Shown here: positions 32,685-41,997 of the stretch, piece by piece | Numbering within the stretch: position 1 is the stretch's first letter | How the letters are laid out: the number at the start of each line of letters is the position of its first letter | NCBI RefSeq assembly: GCF_900609045.1 | Contig: NZ_UXAV01000023.1 | Coordinates: 1 to 64,000, forward strand | Length of the DNA: 64,000 nt | From: Filibacter tadaridae | GTDB taxonomy: Bacteria; Bacillota; Bacilli; Bacillales_A; Planococcaceae | Direction: 5' to 3' | Translations under genes and position numbers: made by a program | Notes under the pieces: model-generated | Database searches by the model: none | What the model saw: the letters and a program-made list of their open reading frames with translations, nothing else | Told to the model about the DNA's origin: nothing

Positions 32685-34031
32685 ATGGGAAATGAAGAAG
32701 CTGTATTTTATTCACGCGTATTAACAGAGTTAACCTTATCCTTCCACATTATTTACGCCACAATTGGCGTTGGGGTTCCGCTCATGATTATGATTGCCCA
32801 ATGGGTAGGAATTAAGAAAAATGATGAGCATTATATTTTACTGGCACGCCGCTGGGCACGTGGTTTTATCATCACGGTTGCTGTAGGGGTTGTAACCGGA
32901 ACAGCGATTGGCCTGCAATTATCGTTGTTATGGCCCAATTTCATGGAACTAGCGGGAAATGTCATCGCTCTCCCATTATTCCTAGAAACGTTCGCGTTTT
33001 TCTTTGAAGCAATATTCCTAGGAATTTATTTATACACATGGGATCGCTTTGAGAATCAGAAAAAACATTTACTATTACTCATCCCGGTTGCTGTGGGCGC
33101 ATCGTTTTCGGCTGTATTCATTACGATGGTGAACGCGTTTATGAATGCACCACGCGGATTTGATATTTCAAACGGGGAACTTATTAATATTAACCCACTT
33201 CTTGCAATGTTCAACCCGGCAATGCCGACGAAAGTAGCGCATGTCGTCGTAACGGCATATATGACAGCTGCATTTGTACTTGCGGCGATTGCTGCATTCA
33301 GGTTGTTGAAAGGGTCCAATCATGTATACCATAAAAAAGCGCTTTACCTTACGATGAAAATCGGGCTGGTATTTGCAATCGCGGCTGCAATCGTCGGTGA
33401 TTTCTCTGGGAAATACCTTGCTGAATACCAACCCGAAAAACTGGCTGCTGCGGAATGGCATTTTGAAACGGAAGAAAATGCACCGCTGATTATGTACGGT
33501 GTACTGGATGATGGAGAAGTGAAATACGCCATTAAAATTCCGTTCGGTTTGTCATTCCTTGCACATAGCAGTTTTACGGCGGAAGTCGTGGGACTTGACC
33601 AGTTTCCGGAAGATGAAGTGCCTCCGCTATACATCCATTATTTGTTCGATCTGATGGTCACAATCGGCGTTGGAATGATCGCATTAGCAGGCATCTACTG
33701 GATTGGCATGAAACGTCGCTGGAAGATTATCCACGCAAAATGGTTCCGCTGGCTTATTGTACTTGGTGGACCTTTGTCGATAATCGCCATAGAAGCAGGT
33801 TGGTGGCTGGCTGAAGTCGGAAGACAGCCATGGGTTCTCAGAGGATTGATGCGGACGGAAGATGCCGCCACGACAAGTGGTCAAGTCGATCTGATGCTCA
33901 TACTTTTTGCACTATTATACCTGATCCTCGGCGTGGGTAGTGTTGTCATCTTAACGCGGATGTTCCGTAAAAATCCTGTGGAACAAGAGATTGAAGACCG
34001 TGAAACGGAAAAGGGCGGTGACGTGCTATGA
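32685..34031 (+). CDS. cydA: Cytochrome bd-type quinol oxidase subunit I CydA
   Basis: Heme-bearing subunit of a terminal quinol oxidase with high oxygen affinity. 448 aa, about nine transmembrane helices and the short Q-loop form typical of Firmicutes. Heme b595 ligand His21 in LTLSFHIIYA, acidic proton-path residues in LETFAFFFEAIFLG, His in TKVAHVVVTAYM and the GRQPWVLRG motif are all visible. Overlaps cydB by 4 bases. Good ribosome site. The operon has been inserted between dgkB and rlmD relative to B. subtilis. Confidence 0.95.
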   Translation: MGNEEAVFYSRVLTELTLSFHIIYATIGVGVPLMIMIAQWVGIKKNDEHYILLARRWARGFIITVAVGVVTGTAIGLQLSLLWPNFMELAGNVIALPLFLETFAFFFEAIFLGIYLYTWDRFENQKKHLLLLIPVAVGASFSAVFITMVNAFMNAPRGFDISNGELININPLLAMFNPAMPTKVAHVVVTAYMTAAFVLAAIAAFRLLKGSNHVYHKKALYLTMKIGLVFAIAAAIVGDFSGKYLAEYQPEKLAAAEWHFETEENAPLIMYGVLDDGEVKYAIKIPFGLSFLAHSSFTAEVVGLDQFPEDEVPPLYIHYLFDLMVTIGVGMIALAGIYWIGMKRRWKIIHAKWFRWLIVLGGPLSIIAIEAGWWLAEVGRQPWVLRGLMRTEDAATTSGQVDLMLILFALLYLILGVGSVVILTRMFRKNPVEQEIEDRETEKGGDVL

Positions 34032-35053
34032 CGCTTGAAATAATCGGCATTACTGTCCTGTGGACTTTCCTATTCGGCTATATACTAATCGGTGCAATCG
34101 ACTTTGGGGCAGGGTTTTTCAATGCATATAGTAGGATCACGGCACATGAACACACTCTAACCAAAATTATCCAACGCTATTTGTCACCCGTTTGGGAAGT
34201 GACGAATGTATTCCTCGTGTTCTTTTTCGTAGGAATCATCGGTTTCTTTCCGAAAACCGCTTTTTATTATGGAACAACGCTGTTGGTTCCAGTCAGTATC
34301 GGAATTGTACTATTAGCGATTCGTGGCTCGTATTATGCATTTGAAACGTATGGTGCGCGTGGGCACAAAGGATATTCATTCATGTATGGACTGGCTGGGA
34401 TACTGATTCCAGCTTCGCTTTCCATCGTTTTGACTATTTCCGAAGGCGGGTTCATCTCCATGGTGGACGGTAACCCGGTACTCGATTATTGGATGCTGTT
34501 CACAAGCCCGCTCACATGGGCCGTTGTTGTATTAAGTATTGCAGCCACGCTTTATATATCCGCGACATTCTTAACCTGGTATGCCAATAAAGCAAGGGAT
34601 CCGGAAGCGACAGATCTTCTACGGAAATACGCACTTGTGTGGTCATTGCCTACAGCAATTACGGCAGGTGGTATCATCTTTGAATTGCGAAGACACAATC
34701 CAGCGCACTACGTCAATATTCAGGATTTCTGGCCGATGTTCCTGATTTCTGCGCTGATGTTCATCGGAACGGTTTGGCTATTATGGAAACGTCAGAAATA
34801 CGGCTGGGCTTTCATCCTACTCATCGGACAGTTCATCTTCGCATTCTATGGCTACGGTGCATCGCATTATCCATACTTGCTATACCCGTACCTAACAATT
34901 TACGACAGTTTTACAAATCCCGCGATGGCAATTTCACTGATTGTCGCGTTCATATTAGGATTGGGTCTACTCATTCCGTCAATCGTACTACTCATGCGTT
35001 TGTTCTTGTTCGATAAAGACTACGTACGCGGAAAAGGCGATTATCACGCATAA
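34028..35053 (+). CDS. cydB: Cytochrome bd-type quinol oxidase subunit II CydB
   Basis: Second core subunit of the bd oxidase, 341 aa with about eight to nine transmembrane helices. The N-terminal region contains FGYILIGAIDFGAGFF, the typical CydB signature, and the extracytoplasmic GYGASHYPYLLYP segment near residue 280. Coupled to cydA by an ATGA overlap and followed after 15 bases by a tiny third gene. No cydCD transporter genes are in the window. Confidence 0.95.
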   Translation: MTLEIIGITVLWTFLFGYILIGAIDFGAGFFNAYSRITAHEHTLTKIIQRYLSPVWEVTNVFLVFFFVGIIGFFPKTAFYYGTTLLVPVSIGIVLLAIRGSYYAFETYGARGHKGYSFMYGLAGILIPASLSIVLTISEGGFISMVDGNPVLDYWMLFTSPLTWAVVVLSIAATLYISATFLTWYANKARDPEATDLLRKYALVWSLPTAITAGGIIFELRRHNPAHYVNIQDFWPMFLISALMFIGTVWLLWKRQKYGWAFILLIGQFIFAFYGYGASHYPYLLYPYLTIYDSFTNPAMAISLIVAFILGLGLLIPSIVLLMRLFLFDKDYVRGKGDYHA

Positions 35054-35068
35054 GGGAGGAACCGCTTC

Positions 35069-35191
35069 ATGACACACTTTCTAATGTTCTACGCCCCGTT
35101 CATTGTCTTATTTGGTGGAATTGCAGCAGCATTTATCATCGCCCCAATGGACGGTGCGGTATACAAACAAATGGAGAATGAAAAGAAGTGA
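35069..35191 (+). CDS. cydS: CydS-like small subunit of cytochrome bd oxidase
   Basis: A 40-aa membrane peptide starting MTHFLMFYAPFIV, with one hydrophobic helix and a charged C-terminal tail (QMENEKK). GGGAGG lies 10 bases upstream of ATG 35069. The N-terminal pattern with MFYAP and its place directly after cydB match CydS, the single-helix subunit found in the Geobacillus bd oxidase structure. Too short for most gene finders. The operon terminator begins 9 bases after its stop. Confidence 0.82.
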   Translation: MTHFLMFYAPFIVLFGGIAAAFIIAPMDGAVYKQMENEKK

Positions 35192-35199
35192 ATGGGGAG

Positions 35200-35227
35200 C
35201 AGACGTTGTTATAACGTCTGTTTTTTT
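35200..35227 (+). terminator. cydABS operon terminator
   Basis: CAGACGTT pairs with AACGTCTG around GTTAT, followed by seven T residues. Confidence 0.92.
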
Positions 35228-35274
35228 ACGGGGAATTACTGGCGGTTTGTGCGTGAGTAATCAAAAGCGGGTGC

Positions 35275-35770
35275 CGCGCACTCAAAAAAAGCGAGAAGCG
35301 ATCAATCGCCGCCGTCCCGCGCTCAAGAAAAGCAATAACCGATCAATCATCGCTGCCCCGCGCTCAAAAAAAGCAATAACCGATCAATCGCCGTCATTCC
35401 GCGCTCAAAAAAAGCGATAAGCGATCAATCACCGCCGTCCCACGCTCAAAAAAAGTAGGAAGCGCTCAATCATCGCCGTCCCGCGCTCAAAAAAAGCAAG
35501 AAGCGATCAATCGCCGCCGTCCCGCGCTCAAAAAAAGCAATAAGCGATCAATCCCCGCTGCCCCACGCTCAAAAAAGCGAGAATTAATCAATCACCGCCG
35601 TTCCGCGCTCAAAAAAAGCGATAAGCGATCAATCACCGCCGTCCCGCGCTCAAAAAAAGCAAGAAGCGATCAATCGCCGCCGTCCCGCGCTCAAAAAAAG
35701 CGAGAACCGATCAATCGCCGCCGCTCCACGCTCAAAAAAAGCAATAAGCGATCAATCACCATCGCCGACC
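35275..35770. repeat. Twelve tandem copies of a 41-bp repeat
   Basis: The marker CTCAA begins at 35281, 35322, 35363, 35404, 35445, 35486, 35527, 35568, 35608, 35649, 35690 and 35731. The period is 41 bp throughout, except one 40-bp step caused by a shorter A-run. A unit reads roughly CGCTC, A7, GCRATAAGCGATCAATC, then a GC-rich CCGCCGTCCCG segment. Copies differ by scattered substitutions. There are no unique spacers, so it is not a CRISPR array. It fills the gap between the cyd terminator and the rlmD promoter region; the remainder to 35881 holds only a probable promoter and ribosome site. Confidence 0.95.
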
Positions 35771-35881
35771 GCCCATACAACCACCAACTACCCAAAAACT
35801 CCCCTCATATAAATCAGTCCCCTGCCAATTTCCCGCCCGTCCATGGTAAACTAGAGGCATACGAAATTTGGAGGAAAAACA

Positions 35882-37246
35882 ATGTCATTTAGCATAAATA
35901 GAAACGATCGACTCAACGTCTTCGTGGAAGACTTAACACACGATGGCTCAGGCGTAGCAAAAGTGGATGGCTATCCACTCTTCATTCCAGGCGCACTTCC
36001 CGGTGAGGAAGTAGAAATTCAAGTTGGTAAAACATTAAAAAATTACGGATTCGCACGCCTATTAAACGTAACCAAAGCATCGCCCCATCGTGTAGAACCA
36101 CCTTGCCATGTATTCTGGGAATGTGGGGGCTGCCAAATGCAGCACTTATCCTACGAAGGGCAGCTTGTTCAAAAACGCAAAACAGTGCGTGATGTAATGG
36201 ACAGGATCGGTAAATTGCCGCATGTGCCCGTACATCCTGTTAAAGGAATGGAAGATCCGTGGCGCTATCGCAATAAATCACAAATACCTTTCAGCGAACA
36301 AGACGGCAAAGTCGTTTCCGGTTTTTACAAATCGCGCACCCATCACATCGTCGACACGGATGTCTGCATCATCCAAAGCGAAGAAGCGGACGAACTAATG
36401 TCTACGCTAAAACATGAAATGCACGCAATCGGTCTCGAAGCCTATGATGATAAAACACATCGCGGCATGCTTCGGCATTTGATTGTCCGCAAAGGACGAG
36501 CTACAGGCGAACTAATGGTAGTCCTAGTGACGCGTAAAAAGAAATTCCCGCAAAAAGACGCAGTCATCGATCTCATTAAACGAGTAGCCCCTGAAGTAAC
36601 GTCCATCATGCAAAACGTCAATGACCAGAAAACAAACGTCATTTTTGGCAATGAAACAAACCTACTCTACGGAAAACCAATCATCGTCGATTCAATCGGC
36701 AACATCGATTTCGAAATATCGGCAAGGTCTTTCTACCAAGTGAACCCCATACAGACGGAAGTATTGTACGGACAAGCCCTTGAATACGCACAACTGAGAG
36801 GCAACGAAACCGTCATCGATGCATACTGCGGAATCGGCACAATCTCACTATTCCTCGCCCAAAAAGCGAAAGAAGTATACGGCGTCGAAATCGTCCCGGA
36901 AGCAATCAAAGATGCAAAGCGCAATGCTGAATTGAACGGCATTACCAATGCCAAGTTTGAAACAGGTGCTGCGGAAGTTGTCATACCCAAATGGTACGCA
37001 GCTGGCAAACGCTTTGACGTACTGGTCGTTGATCCACCGCGTAAAGGCTGTGACGAAGAACTGCTGAAAACAATTTTAGAATACAAACCAAAACGTGTCG
37101 TCTACGTATCATGCAATCCCGGTACACTAGCACGCGACTTGCGCATCTTAGAAGACGGTGGCTATCGTACTCAGGAAATCCAGCCTGTGGATATGTTTCC
37201 CCAGAGCTCGCATGTAGAGTGTGTGGCGTTGATGGAGTTGGAATAG
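35882..37246 (+). CDS. rlmD: 23S rRNA (uracil-C5)-methyltransferase, RlmD/YefA type
   Basis: SAM-dependent RNA m5U methyltransferase of the TrmA/RumA family. 454 aa: an N-terminal TRAM domain, an iron-sulfur cluster motif [11 protein letters not shown] with a further Cys in DVCIIQ, and a methyltransferase domain with [11 protein letters not shown] and DPPRKGCD. The catalytic Cys lies in [15 protein letters not shown] 35882 follows TTGGAGG. It is the YefA counterpart downstream of dgkB in Bacillus. Which uridine is modified (1939 or 747, or both) cannot be read from sequence. Confidence 0.92.
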   Translation: MSFSINRNDRLNVFVEDLTHDGSGVAKVDGYPLFIPGALPGEEVEIQVGKTLKNYGFARLLNVTKASPHRVEPPCHVFWECGGCQMQHLSYEGQLVQKRKTVRDVMDRIGKLPHVPVHPVKGMEDPWRYRNKSQIPFSEQDGKVVSGFYKSRTHHIVDTDVCIIQSEEADELMSTLKHEMHAIGLEAYDDKTHRGMLRHLIVRKGRATGELMVVLVTRKKKFPQKDAVIDLIKRVAPEVTSIMQNVNDQKTNVIFGNETNLLYGKPIIVDSIGNIDFEISARSFYQVNPIQTEVLYGQALEYAQLRGNETVIDAYCGIGTISLFLAQKAKEVYGVEIVPEAIKDAKRNAELNGITNAKFETGAAEVVIPKWYAAGKRFDVLVVDPPRKGCDEELLKTILEYKPKRVVYVSCNPGTLARDLRILEDGGYRTQEIQPVDMFPQSSHVECVALMELE

Positions 37247-37374
37247 TAGTCCAGCAACAATCCCTTTCACTTTATAAAAGCCTTGCAAACGTCAATTCTT
37301 GCTTGTTTCAAACAAAGTCCTATACCCAGAAACCTTGAAATACTACAACTATAGATTAAAAAGGAGACATCATT

Positions 37375-37827
37375 ATGAATGAGCAACAACTAGCGACACT
37401 TCGTGTTAATGGCAAACTAGAACACGGATTAAAAAATACAATAAGTGTAAGAGACTTGCCAGTATTTTTTGTTGATGAACCAGAAAGACTTGGTGGCACC
37501 AATACGGGTCCTAATCCACTGGAATATTTCTTGGGAGCACTTTCGGCCTGTACAACTATAATGGTTGCATATGTAGCTAAAGAGCTGAGCTTTACATATA
37601 AAGGTTTGGAGTATGATACGGAAGGGATATTAGATCCACGTGGTTTTAAGGGGGTAGAAGGTGTACAAACTTATTTCCAAACAGTTCAACTTAATGTGGT
37701 AGTGGAAACCGACGAAACAGAGGCGGCAATAGAACAATTAAAAGAAATCGTTGAAAAGAGATGCCCATTATATAATCTGTTGAAAGATGCAGGGGTTGAA
37801 GTAAATAGTAATTGGTCAAAAAAGTAG
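37375..37827 (+). CDS. OsmC/Ohr family peroxiredoxin-like protein
   Basis: A 150-aa OsmC-family protein. The two redox Cys are visible: one in LSACTTIMV (about residue 62) and one in KRCPLYN (about residue 131). Such proteins reduce organic hydroperoxides or persulfides. KKGAGA-like ribosome sequence AAAGGAGA precedes ATG 37375. It stands alone between rlmD and an unrelated gene; downstream a 10-bp perfect inverted repeat (37900-37925) without a T-run is seen. Confidence 0.88.
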   Translation: MNEQQLATLRVNGKLEHGLKNTISVRDLPVFFVDEPERLGGTNTGPNPLEYFLGALSACTTIMVAYVAKELSFTYKGLEYDTEGILDPRGFKGVEGVQTYFQTVQLNVVVETDETEAAIEQLKEIVEKRCPLYNLLKDAGVEVNSNWSKK

Positions 37828-38020
37828 TTACATCGCTAACTGTCCTGTAAGGCATGCAGTTAAGAAAACCCAACCAAAACAATAAAGAGTCGACAGTGGG
37901 CCAATCAAAGACCAATTTGATTGGCTCCATGTTTACTTACTATTCGATCGTAGTTCATTGTACGAGAGTGAGGGGATTTAACAAGAACAACTAAAAACGA
38001 GACAGAAGGTGAAATTTCAG

Positions 38021-38851
38021 ATGATCCATATTCTTTTCAGTGATGCCTCTGCAGGAAGTTTAAGAGTAGCTTTAAAGGGTTTAGGTAGATACAAAATGGA
38101 AAAGATTGTATCCTTTAGAGACATGTTCTCAATTGGACCAATCTGGCAGTTACACGATGAGATAGGGAAAGAAGCAAGATTTACTTGGATGAAAAATGTG
38201 ATGAATGATGAAAACGAAGATTTTCATGTCTTTGTAAAGAGCTTTAAAGAATCTGTAAATCAAATAAAATCTATTCCAGGGGACGAAACGATTACTATAT
38301 GGATTGCTGATAACTCACATGAGCAGACTGGACTGCGTTACGTTCTCCATCTGTTAAATAGTAGGGATAACGACATCAAGGTTATCAATACAACCAAAAA
38401 ACATAGAGAGCTTTTCAGTAAAAAGGATATAGAATATACGGTATTACATACAGGAGAAATTTCTCCTGAAGAATTTCAATCTATATATGGGCATAGTAAA
38501 GTTATTCCATCACTTACACAACGTAAACGAGAAGATTTAGAAAATAGATGGCTATCTCTTTCTGATAACCAAGAAACATTAAGAATATGGAAAAGCGATA
38601 GAATACAGAGCGTTTCTGAAAACTATTATGATCAATTTATTATTCAAAAAGCAAAGCATCTACATAGAAAACCGGAGCTAAATGGATTTATGAAATCTGC
38701 AAGATTAATTGGTGACGTTCTGGGAAACTTAGAACAACATGTAGGCGACTCATTTTTAGAATATCGACTAAGAATGCTAATAGATGCGGGGATATTTGAG
38801 TCGGAAGGAAGTCTTAAGGCCATGCGATTTTATAGCGTTAGATTGAAATAA
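38021..38851 (+). CDS. DUF1835 domain-containing protein
   Basis: 276-aa soluble protein beginning MIHILFSDASAGSL, the DUF1835 signature, with a C-terminal region of the DUF3658 type. ATG 38021 is preferred because GAAGGTGAA lies 8 bases upstream; GTG 38009 is an in-frame alternative inside that site. No signal peptide or membrane segment. The family is of unknown function. The gene is more AT-rich than the pur region and sits with other unknown genes. Confidence 0.78.
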   Translation: MIHILFSDASAGSLRVALKGLGRYKMEKIVSFRDMFSIGPIWQLHDEIGKEARFTWMKNVMNDENEDFHVFVKSFKESVNQIKSIPGDETITIWIADNSHEQTGLRYVLHLLNSRDNDIKVINTTKKHRELFSKKDIEYTVLHTGEISPEEFQSIYGHSKVIPSLTQRKREDLENRWLSLSDNQETLRIWKSDRIQSVSENYYDQFIIQKAKHLHRKPELNGFMKSARLIGDVLGNLEQHVGDSFLEYRLRMLIDAGIFESEGSLKAMRFYSVRLK

Positions 38852-38882
38852 TGATGCCAAGAAAGAATATGGGGAGATTGAA

Positions 38883-39311
38883 TTGAGAACAGTGATTTTA
38901 GTGGTATCTTTTGTAGGTATGCTGATTTTAGTAGGTTGTCTATCACGAACGGCAGAAACAATGGTTCTATTGGATGAAAAGGTTTCTGAAGTGAAAATTT
39001 CAAAATCAAACGGATTTGGCGGAATGAATGAAGATATTATGCAATCATATACCGATGCCGAATCAATTAAAACGTTTAAAAACGCGATTACAACCGCTCA
39101 AAAACAAATAGGACATGTAGATGTATCGGACCCAGAATACGATGTGATGGTTGAATATACATCAGCAGAAGAAGGTCAATTGCCAACGCACGGTATTCAT
39201 TTGTGGCTGGGAAAGAAAAATGAAAAGAGTATGTTCATGTACATCGATGATGATGAAGTTTATCTTACCTCGGTAAAAAACACACAGAAGTTAAGATTAT
39301 TAATACAATAA
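38883..39311 (+). CDS. Small lipoprotein (YhfM-like domain)
   Basis: 142-aa predicted lipoprotein: a hydrophobic signal ending in LVGC at about residue 19, followed by a soluble domain resembling the YhfM-type domain of Bacillus lipoproteins (start of domain around VSEVKISKSNGFG). The start is TTG 38883, 6 bases after GGGGAG. It is 31 bases downstream of the DUF1835 gene and may be co-transcribed. Role unknown. Confidence 0.7.
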   Translation: MRTVILVVSFVGMLILVGCLSRTAETMVLLDEKVSEVKISKSNGFGGMNEDIMQSYTDAESIKTFKNAITTAQKQIGHVDVSDPEYDVMVEYTSAEEGQLPTHGIHLWLGKKNEKSMFMYIDDDEVYLTSVKNTQKLRLLIQ

Positions 39312-39509
39312 AATTGAAAGTCATGATATTTGCTTAAAGAATTTACGAGATTATTTATCAACCTACTCTACCCTAAATTACTTGAATTGGCACTGTTCCT
39401 TGCGTTCTCTTCACTTTAACCCGACGAAACTTAATTTAAATCGAGAATAACATGAACAAAAAGCGTGAAAAGCACTCAATACGTAAACGAGAAGTGGGAG
39501 GAAACTAAT

Positions 39510-40076
39510 ATGACAAATATAAATAAAGAGTTGTCACCAGAAAAACGTGATGAATTACTCAATACATTAAAAGCCCGTTTTGAAAAAAACATGCATCGCC
39601 ATGAAGGACTCGAATGGGCTGAAGTACAAACTAAGCTCGAAGCCAATACTGAAAAACTGTGGTCGCTCAATGAAATGGAAGTAACTGAAGGCGAACCGGA
39701 TGTTGTCGGTCATGATAAGAAGAAGGATGAATACATTTTTTATGATTGCTCAGCGGAAAGTCCTAAAGGTCGCAGAAGTATTTGTTACGACCGTGAAGCA
39801 CTGGAGTCAAGGAAAAAACATAAGCCAGAAAATAACGCTATTGATATGGCAACTGCCATGGGCATTGAACTTTTAACGGAAGAACAATACCGGGAGATAC
39901 AGATACTTGAAAAGTTCGATAAGAAAACGTCCAGCTGGGTGCAAACGCCTGCTGCTATTAGAAAACTAAAAGGGGCCATCTTTTGTGATTGTCGCTACGA
40001 CACTGTCTTTGTGTACCACAATGGAGCAGAATCCTACTATGCATCAAGAGGTTTCCGTGGTGTGCTAAGGGTCTGA
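39510..40076 (+). CDS. DUF4256 domain-containing protein
   Basis: 188-aa protein that matches the DUF4256 family throughout: FEKNMHRHEGLEW near the N-terminus, FYDCSAESPKGRRS in the middle, and DTVFVYHNGAESYY near the end. The start ATG 39510 follows GGGAGG; the longer frame from 39465 has no ribosome site. Function unknown; cytoplasmic. It is preceded by about 200 bases without any recognisable feature. Confidence 0.85.
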   Translation: MTNINKELSPEKRDELLNTLKARFEKNMHRHEGLEWAEVQTKLEANTEKLWSLNEMEVTEGEPDVVGHDKKKDEYIFYDCSAESPKGRRSICYDREALESRKKHKPENNAIDMATAMGIELLTEEQYREIQILEKFDKKTSSWVQTPAAIRKLKGAIFCDCRYDTVFVYHNGAESYYASRGFRGVLRV

Positions 40077-40173
40077 ATTTTGCACAGACAGCTAAATTTG
40101 AATTTGAGAACGAATCACCTGTGGAAAGGCTTTAATTCTAAACAGAAAGTCTAAGCACATTGGAGGTATAGCA

Positions 40174-40929
40174 ATGACTAATAAAAACAAAACGGTGGTC
40201 CGTTCAATGGATGTCCTAAACTTATTTATAGACCATGCGGAACTGACATTCCAAGAAGTTATAGAGCACTCTGGTATCCCAAAAACATCTGTCTATCGCA
40301 TGCTCATGTCTTTTGAAGAAATGGGGTTTCTTGTGAAAGGGGAGGATTCGAAATATCGCTTAGGTCTCTTATTTCTTAAATTTGGTCATTTGGTCTCTTC
40401 AAGAATCAATATTCGTAATATAGCCTACCCAATCATGCAGGATCTCCATCATGATGTGAATGAGGCTGTCAATCTAATCATAAAGCAAAATGATGAAGCA
40501 ATTTACATAGAAAAAATTGATACACTTCAAAAAGTTCGCCTTTACACGGCGATTGGTAGAAGAAGCCCCTTATATGCTGGAGCTTGTTCCCGCGTTATTC
40601 TTTCATTCTTACCCGATACGGAAATTGATGCATATATCGATTCTATAGAGCTCAAACCTTTTGGTATGGGGTCTATTACAGATAAATCCCATCTTTATGA
40701 AACAATTAGACAAGCAAGAATCGACGGTTATACCGTTAGTCATTCTGAATTGGAAAACCATACATCGGCGATTGCAGCACCGATATTTGACCATAAAGGG
40801 GAAGTCATTGCAGGGATTAGTGTCGCAGGCATTGAAGCAAATTATCAAAATGAAAAAATCCCGATGTATGCAGAAAAAGCTTTAGAGGCAGCAAAAAAAA
40901 TATCGAATCAATTAGGCTATACCGATTAG
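40174..40929 (+). CDS. kipR: IclR family transcriptional regulator (KipR-like)
   Basis: 251-aa IclR-type regulator. An N-terminal winged helix-turn-helix (residues about 8-65, with IPKTSVYRMLMSFEEMGFL) is followed by an IclR effector domain containing GRRSPLYAGACSRVIL and the C-terminal IAAPIFDHKGEVIAGISVAG. It lies beside the pxp/kip genes, and in B. subtilis the kip operon ends with the IclR repressor kipR, so it probably controls this locus. It is transcribed toward pxpC and converges with it. Confidence 0.85.
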   Translation: MTNKNKTVVRSMDVLNLFIDHAELTFQEVIEHSGIPKTSVYRMLMSFEEMGFLVKGEDSKYRLGLLFLKFGHLVSSRINIRNIAYPIMQDLHHDVNEAVNLIIKQNDEAIYIEKIDTLQKVRLYTAIGRRSPLYAGACSRVILSFLPDTEIDAYIDSIELKPFGMGSITDKSHLYETIRQARIDGYTVSHSELENHTSAIAAPIFDHKGEVIAGISVAGIEANYQNEKIPMYAEKALEAAKKISNQLGYTD

Positions 40930-41010
40930 TAGTGAATTCCCCCTATGCAAATCAAGCAACTTGAATAGGGGGGAATAAACAAACTGAGGCATATGTATTG
41001 AACAAGTCTT

Positions 41011-41997
41011 TTATGTTTTCGATTGAATTCCAATTCTAATGTTAGTTATAATCTGCTCATTTCTCAACAATTCCTTTTCGGCTTCCCCAATTGAAACTTC
41101 CTTGAACTGAATGGTACCGGTCGGTTGTAATTGCGCCAAACTAGGCAAATCAGCCGAAATAATTTGGGCGATCTTTGGATAACCGCCAGTTGTTTGGCGA
41201 TCTGCCATTAAAATAATGGGCTGTCCATTTGGAGGAATCTGTATCGTTCCATAAGTGACACCTTCAGACAGTAACTCGAATTTTTCAGTCAATGATAGAG
41301 GGAATCCCTCCAAACGGTAGCCCATTCGATCAGATGCAGTAGTTAGTACATACGGTTCCCCGTTTAATTTTTGTCTACTAATTTCGTTAAAATGATTATA
41401 CTCAGCACCTTTACTAATTCGAATGGTTTGCGTCTGCTGAAAACGGATTAGTGTTTCGTAATTTACAGTCCATGTAAAGTGGTCACTTCTTTTACTTAAC
41501 TGTTGAACAAATGATTGACTAGTGGCATTCAGCTTCCCACATGCAAGCACATCTCCTTTTTCCAAAGCCCTTCCCAAAAAACCGCCAATACCAGCCCGGA
41601 CATATGTACTTTTACTTCCCATAACTTCAGGAACAACGAACCCACCAGCAAACGCGACATAAGCACGACATCCTTTTCGTGCCGACTTAAACGTCAATAC
41701 GGAATCTTTTCGTACAAGAATGGGACGCCACATCGGCACTTCTTCGCCGTCAACCGTTGCCATCAAATCACCACCGGTAATTGCAATGAGTAAATCTGTT
41801 TCAAAGCGAAGAGTTGTCCCAAACAACGTAATTTCGAGAGCGCCTTCACCTTCTTCATTTCCCACTAGCAAATTTGCTATGCGTAACGAATAGCTATCCA
41901 TTGCGCCACTTACAATAACGCCGTATTTCTGCGAACCATATCTCCCCAAATCCTGAATTGTGGTCAAAAGTCCGGGATGAAGTACTTGGATACTCAT
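41011..41997 (-). CDS. pxpC: 5-oxoprolinase subunit C (KipA/PxpC)
   Basis: 328-aa subunit of the prokaryotic ATP-dependent 5-oxoprolinase PxpABC, in the biotin-dependent carboxyltransferase-like (AHS2) family. The start of the family is visible as VLHPGLLTTIQDLGR, followed by MDSYSLRIAN and GYRLEG. It overlaps pxpB by 4 bases, as in Bacillus kipI-kipA. In B. subtilis KipA counteracts the KipI inhibitor of sporulation kinase KinA; the primary role is 5-oxoproline breakdown. Confidence 0.93.
   Translation of the reverse strand: MSIQVLHPGLLTTIQDLGRYGSQKYGVIVSGAMDSYSLRIANLLVGNEEGEGALEITLFGTTLRFETDLLIAITGGDLMATVDGEEVPMWRPILVRKDSVLTFKSARKGCRAYVAFAGGFVVPEVMGSKSTYVRAGIGGFLGRALEKGDVLACGKLNATSQSFVQQLSKRSDHFTWTVNYETLIRFQQTQTIRISKGAEYNHFNEISRQKLNGEPYVLTTASDRMGYRLEGFPLSLTEKFELLSEGVTYGTIQIPPNGQPIILMADRQTTGGYPKIAQIISADLPSLAQLQPTGTIQFKEVSIGEAEKELLRNEQIITNIRIGIQSKT

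Noticed and set aside
35103..35420. A 105-codon frame starting inside cydS and running into the 41-bp array
   Set aside because: It overlaps the better-supported cydS frame and consists mostly of repeat translation.
35275..35770. CRISPR array, considered for the 41-bp repeat
   Set aside because: Units are contiguous without unique spacers, and no cas genes are in the window.
37900..37925. Perfect inverted repeat GCCAATCAAA/TTTGATTGGC as a terminator
   Set aside because: No T-run follows, and it is not clearly placed for the neighbouring genes; left unassigned.
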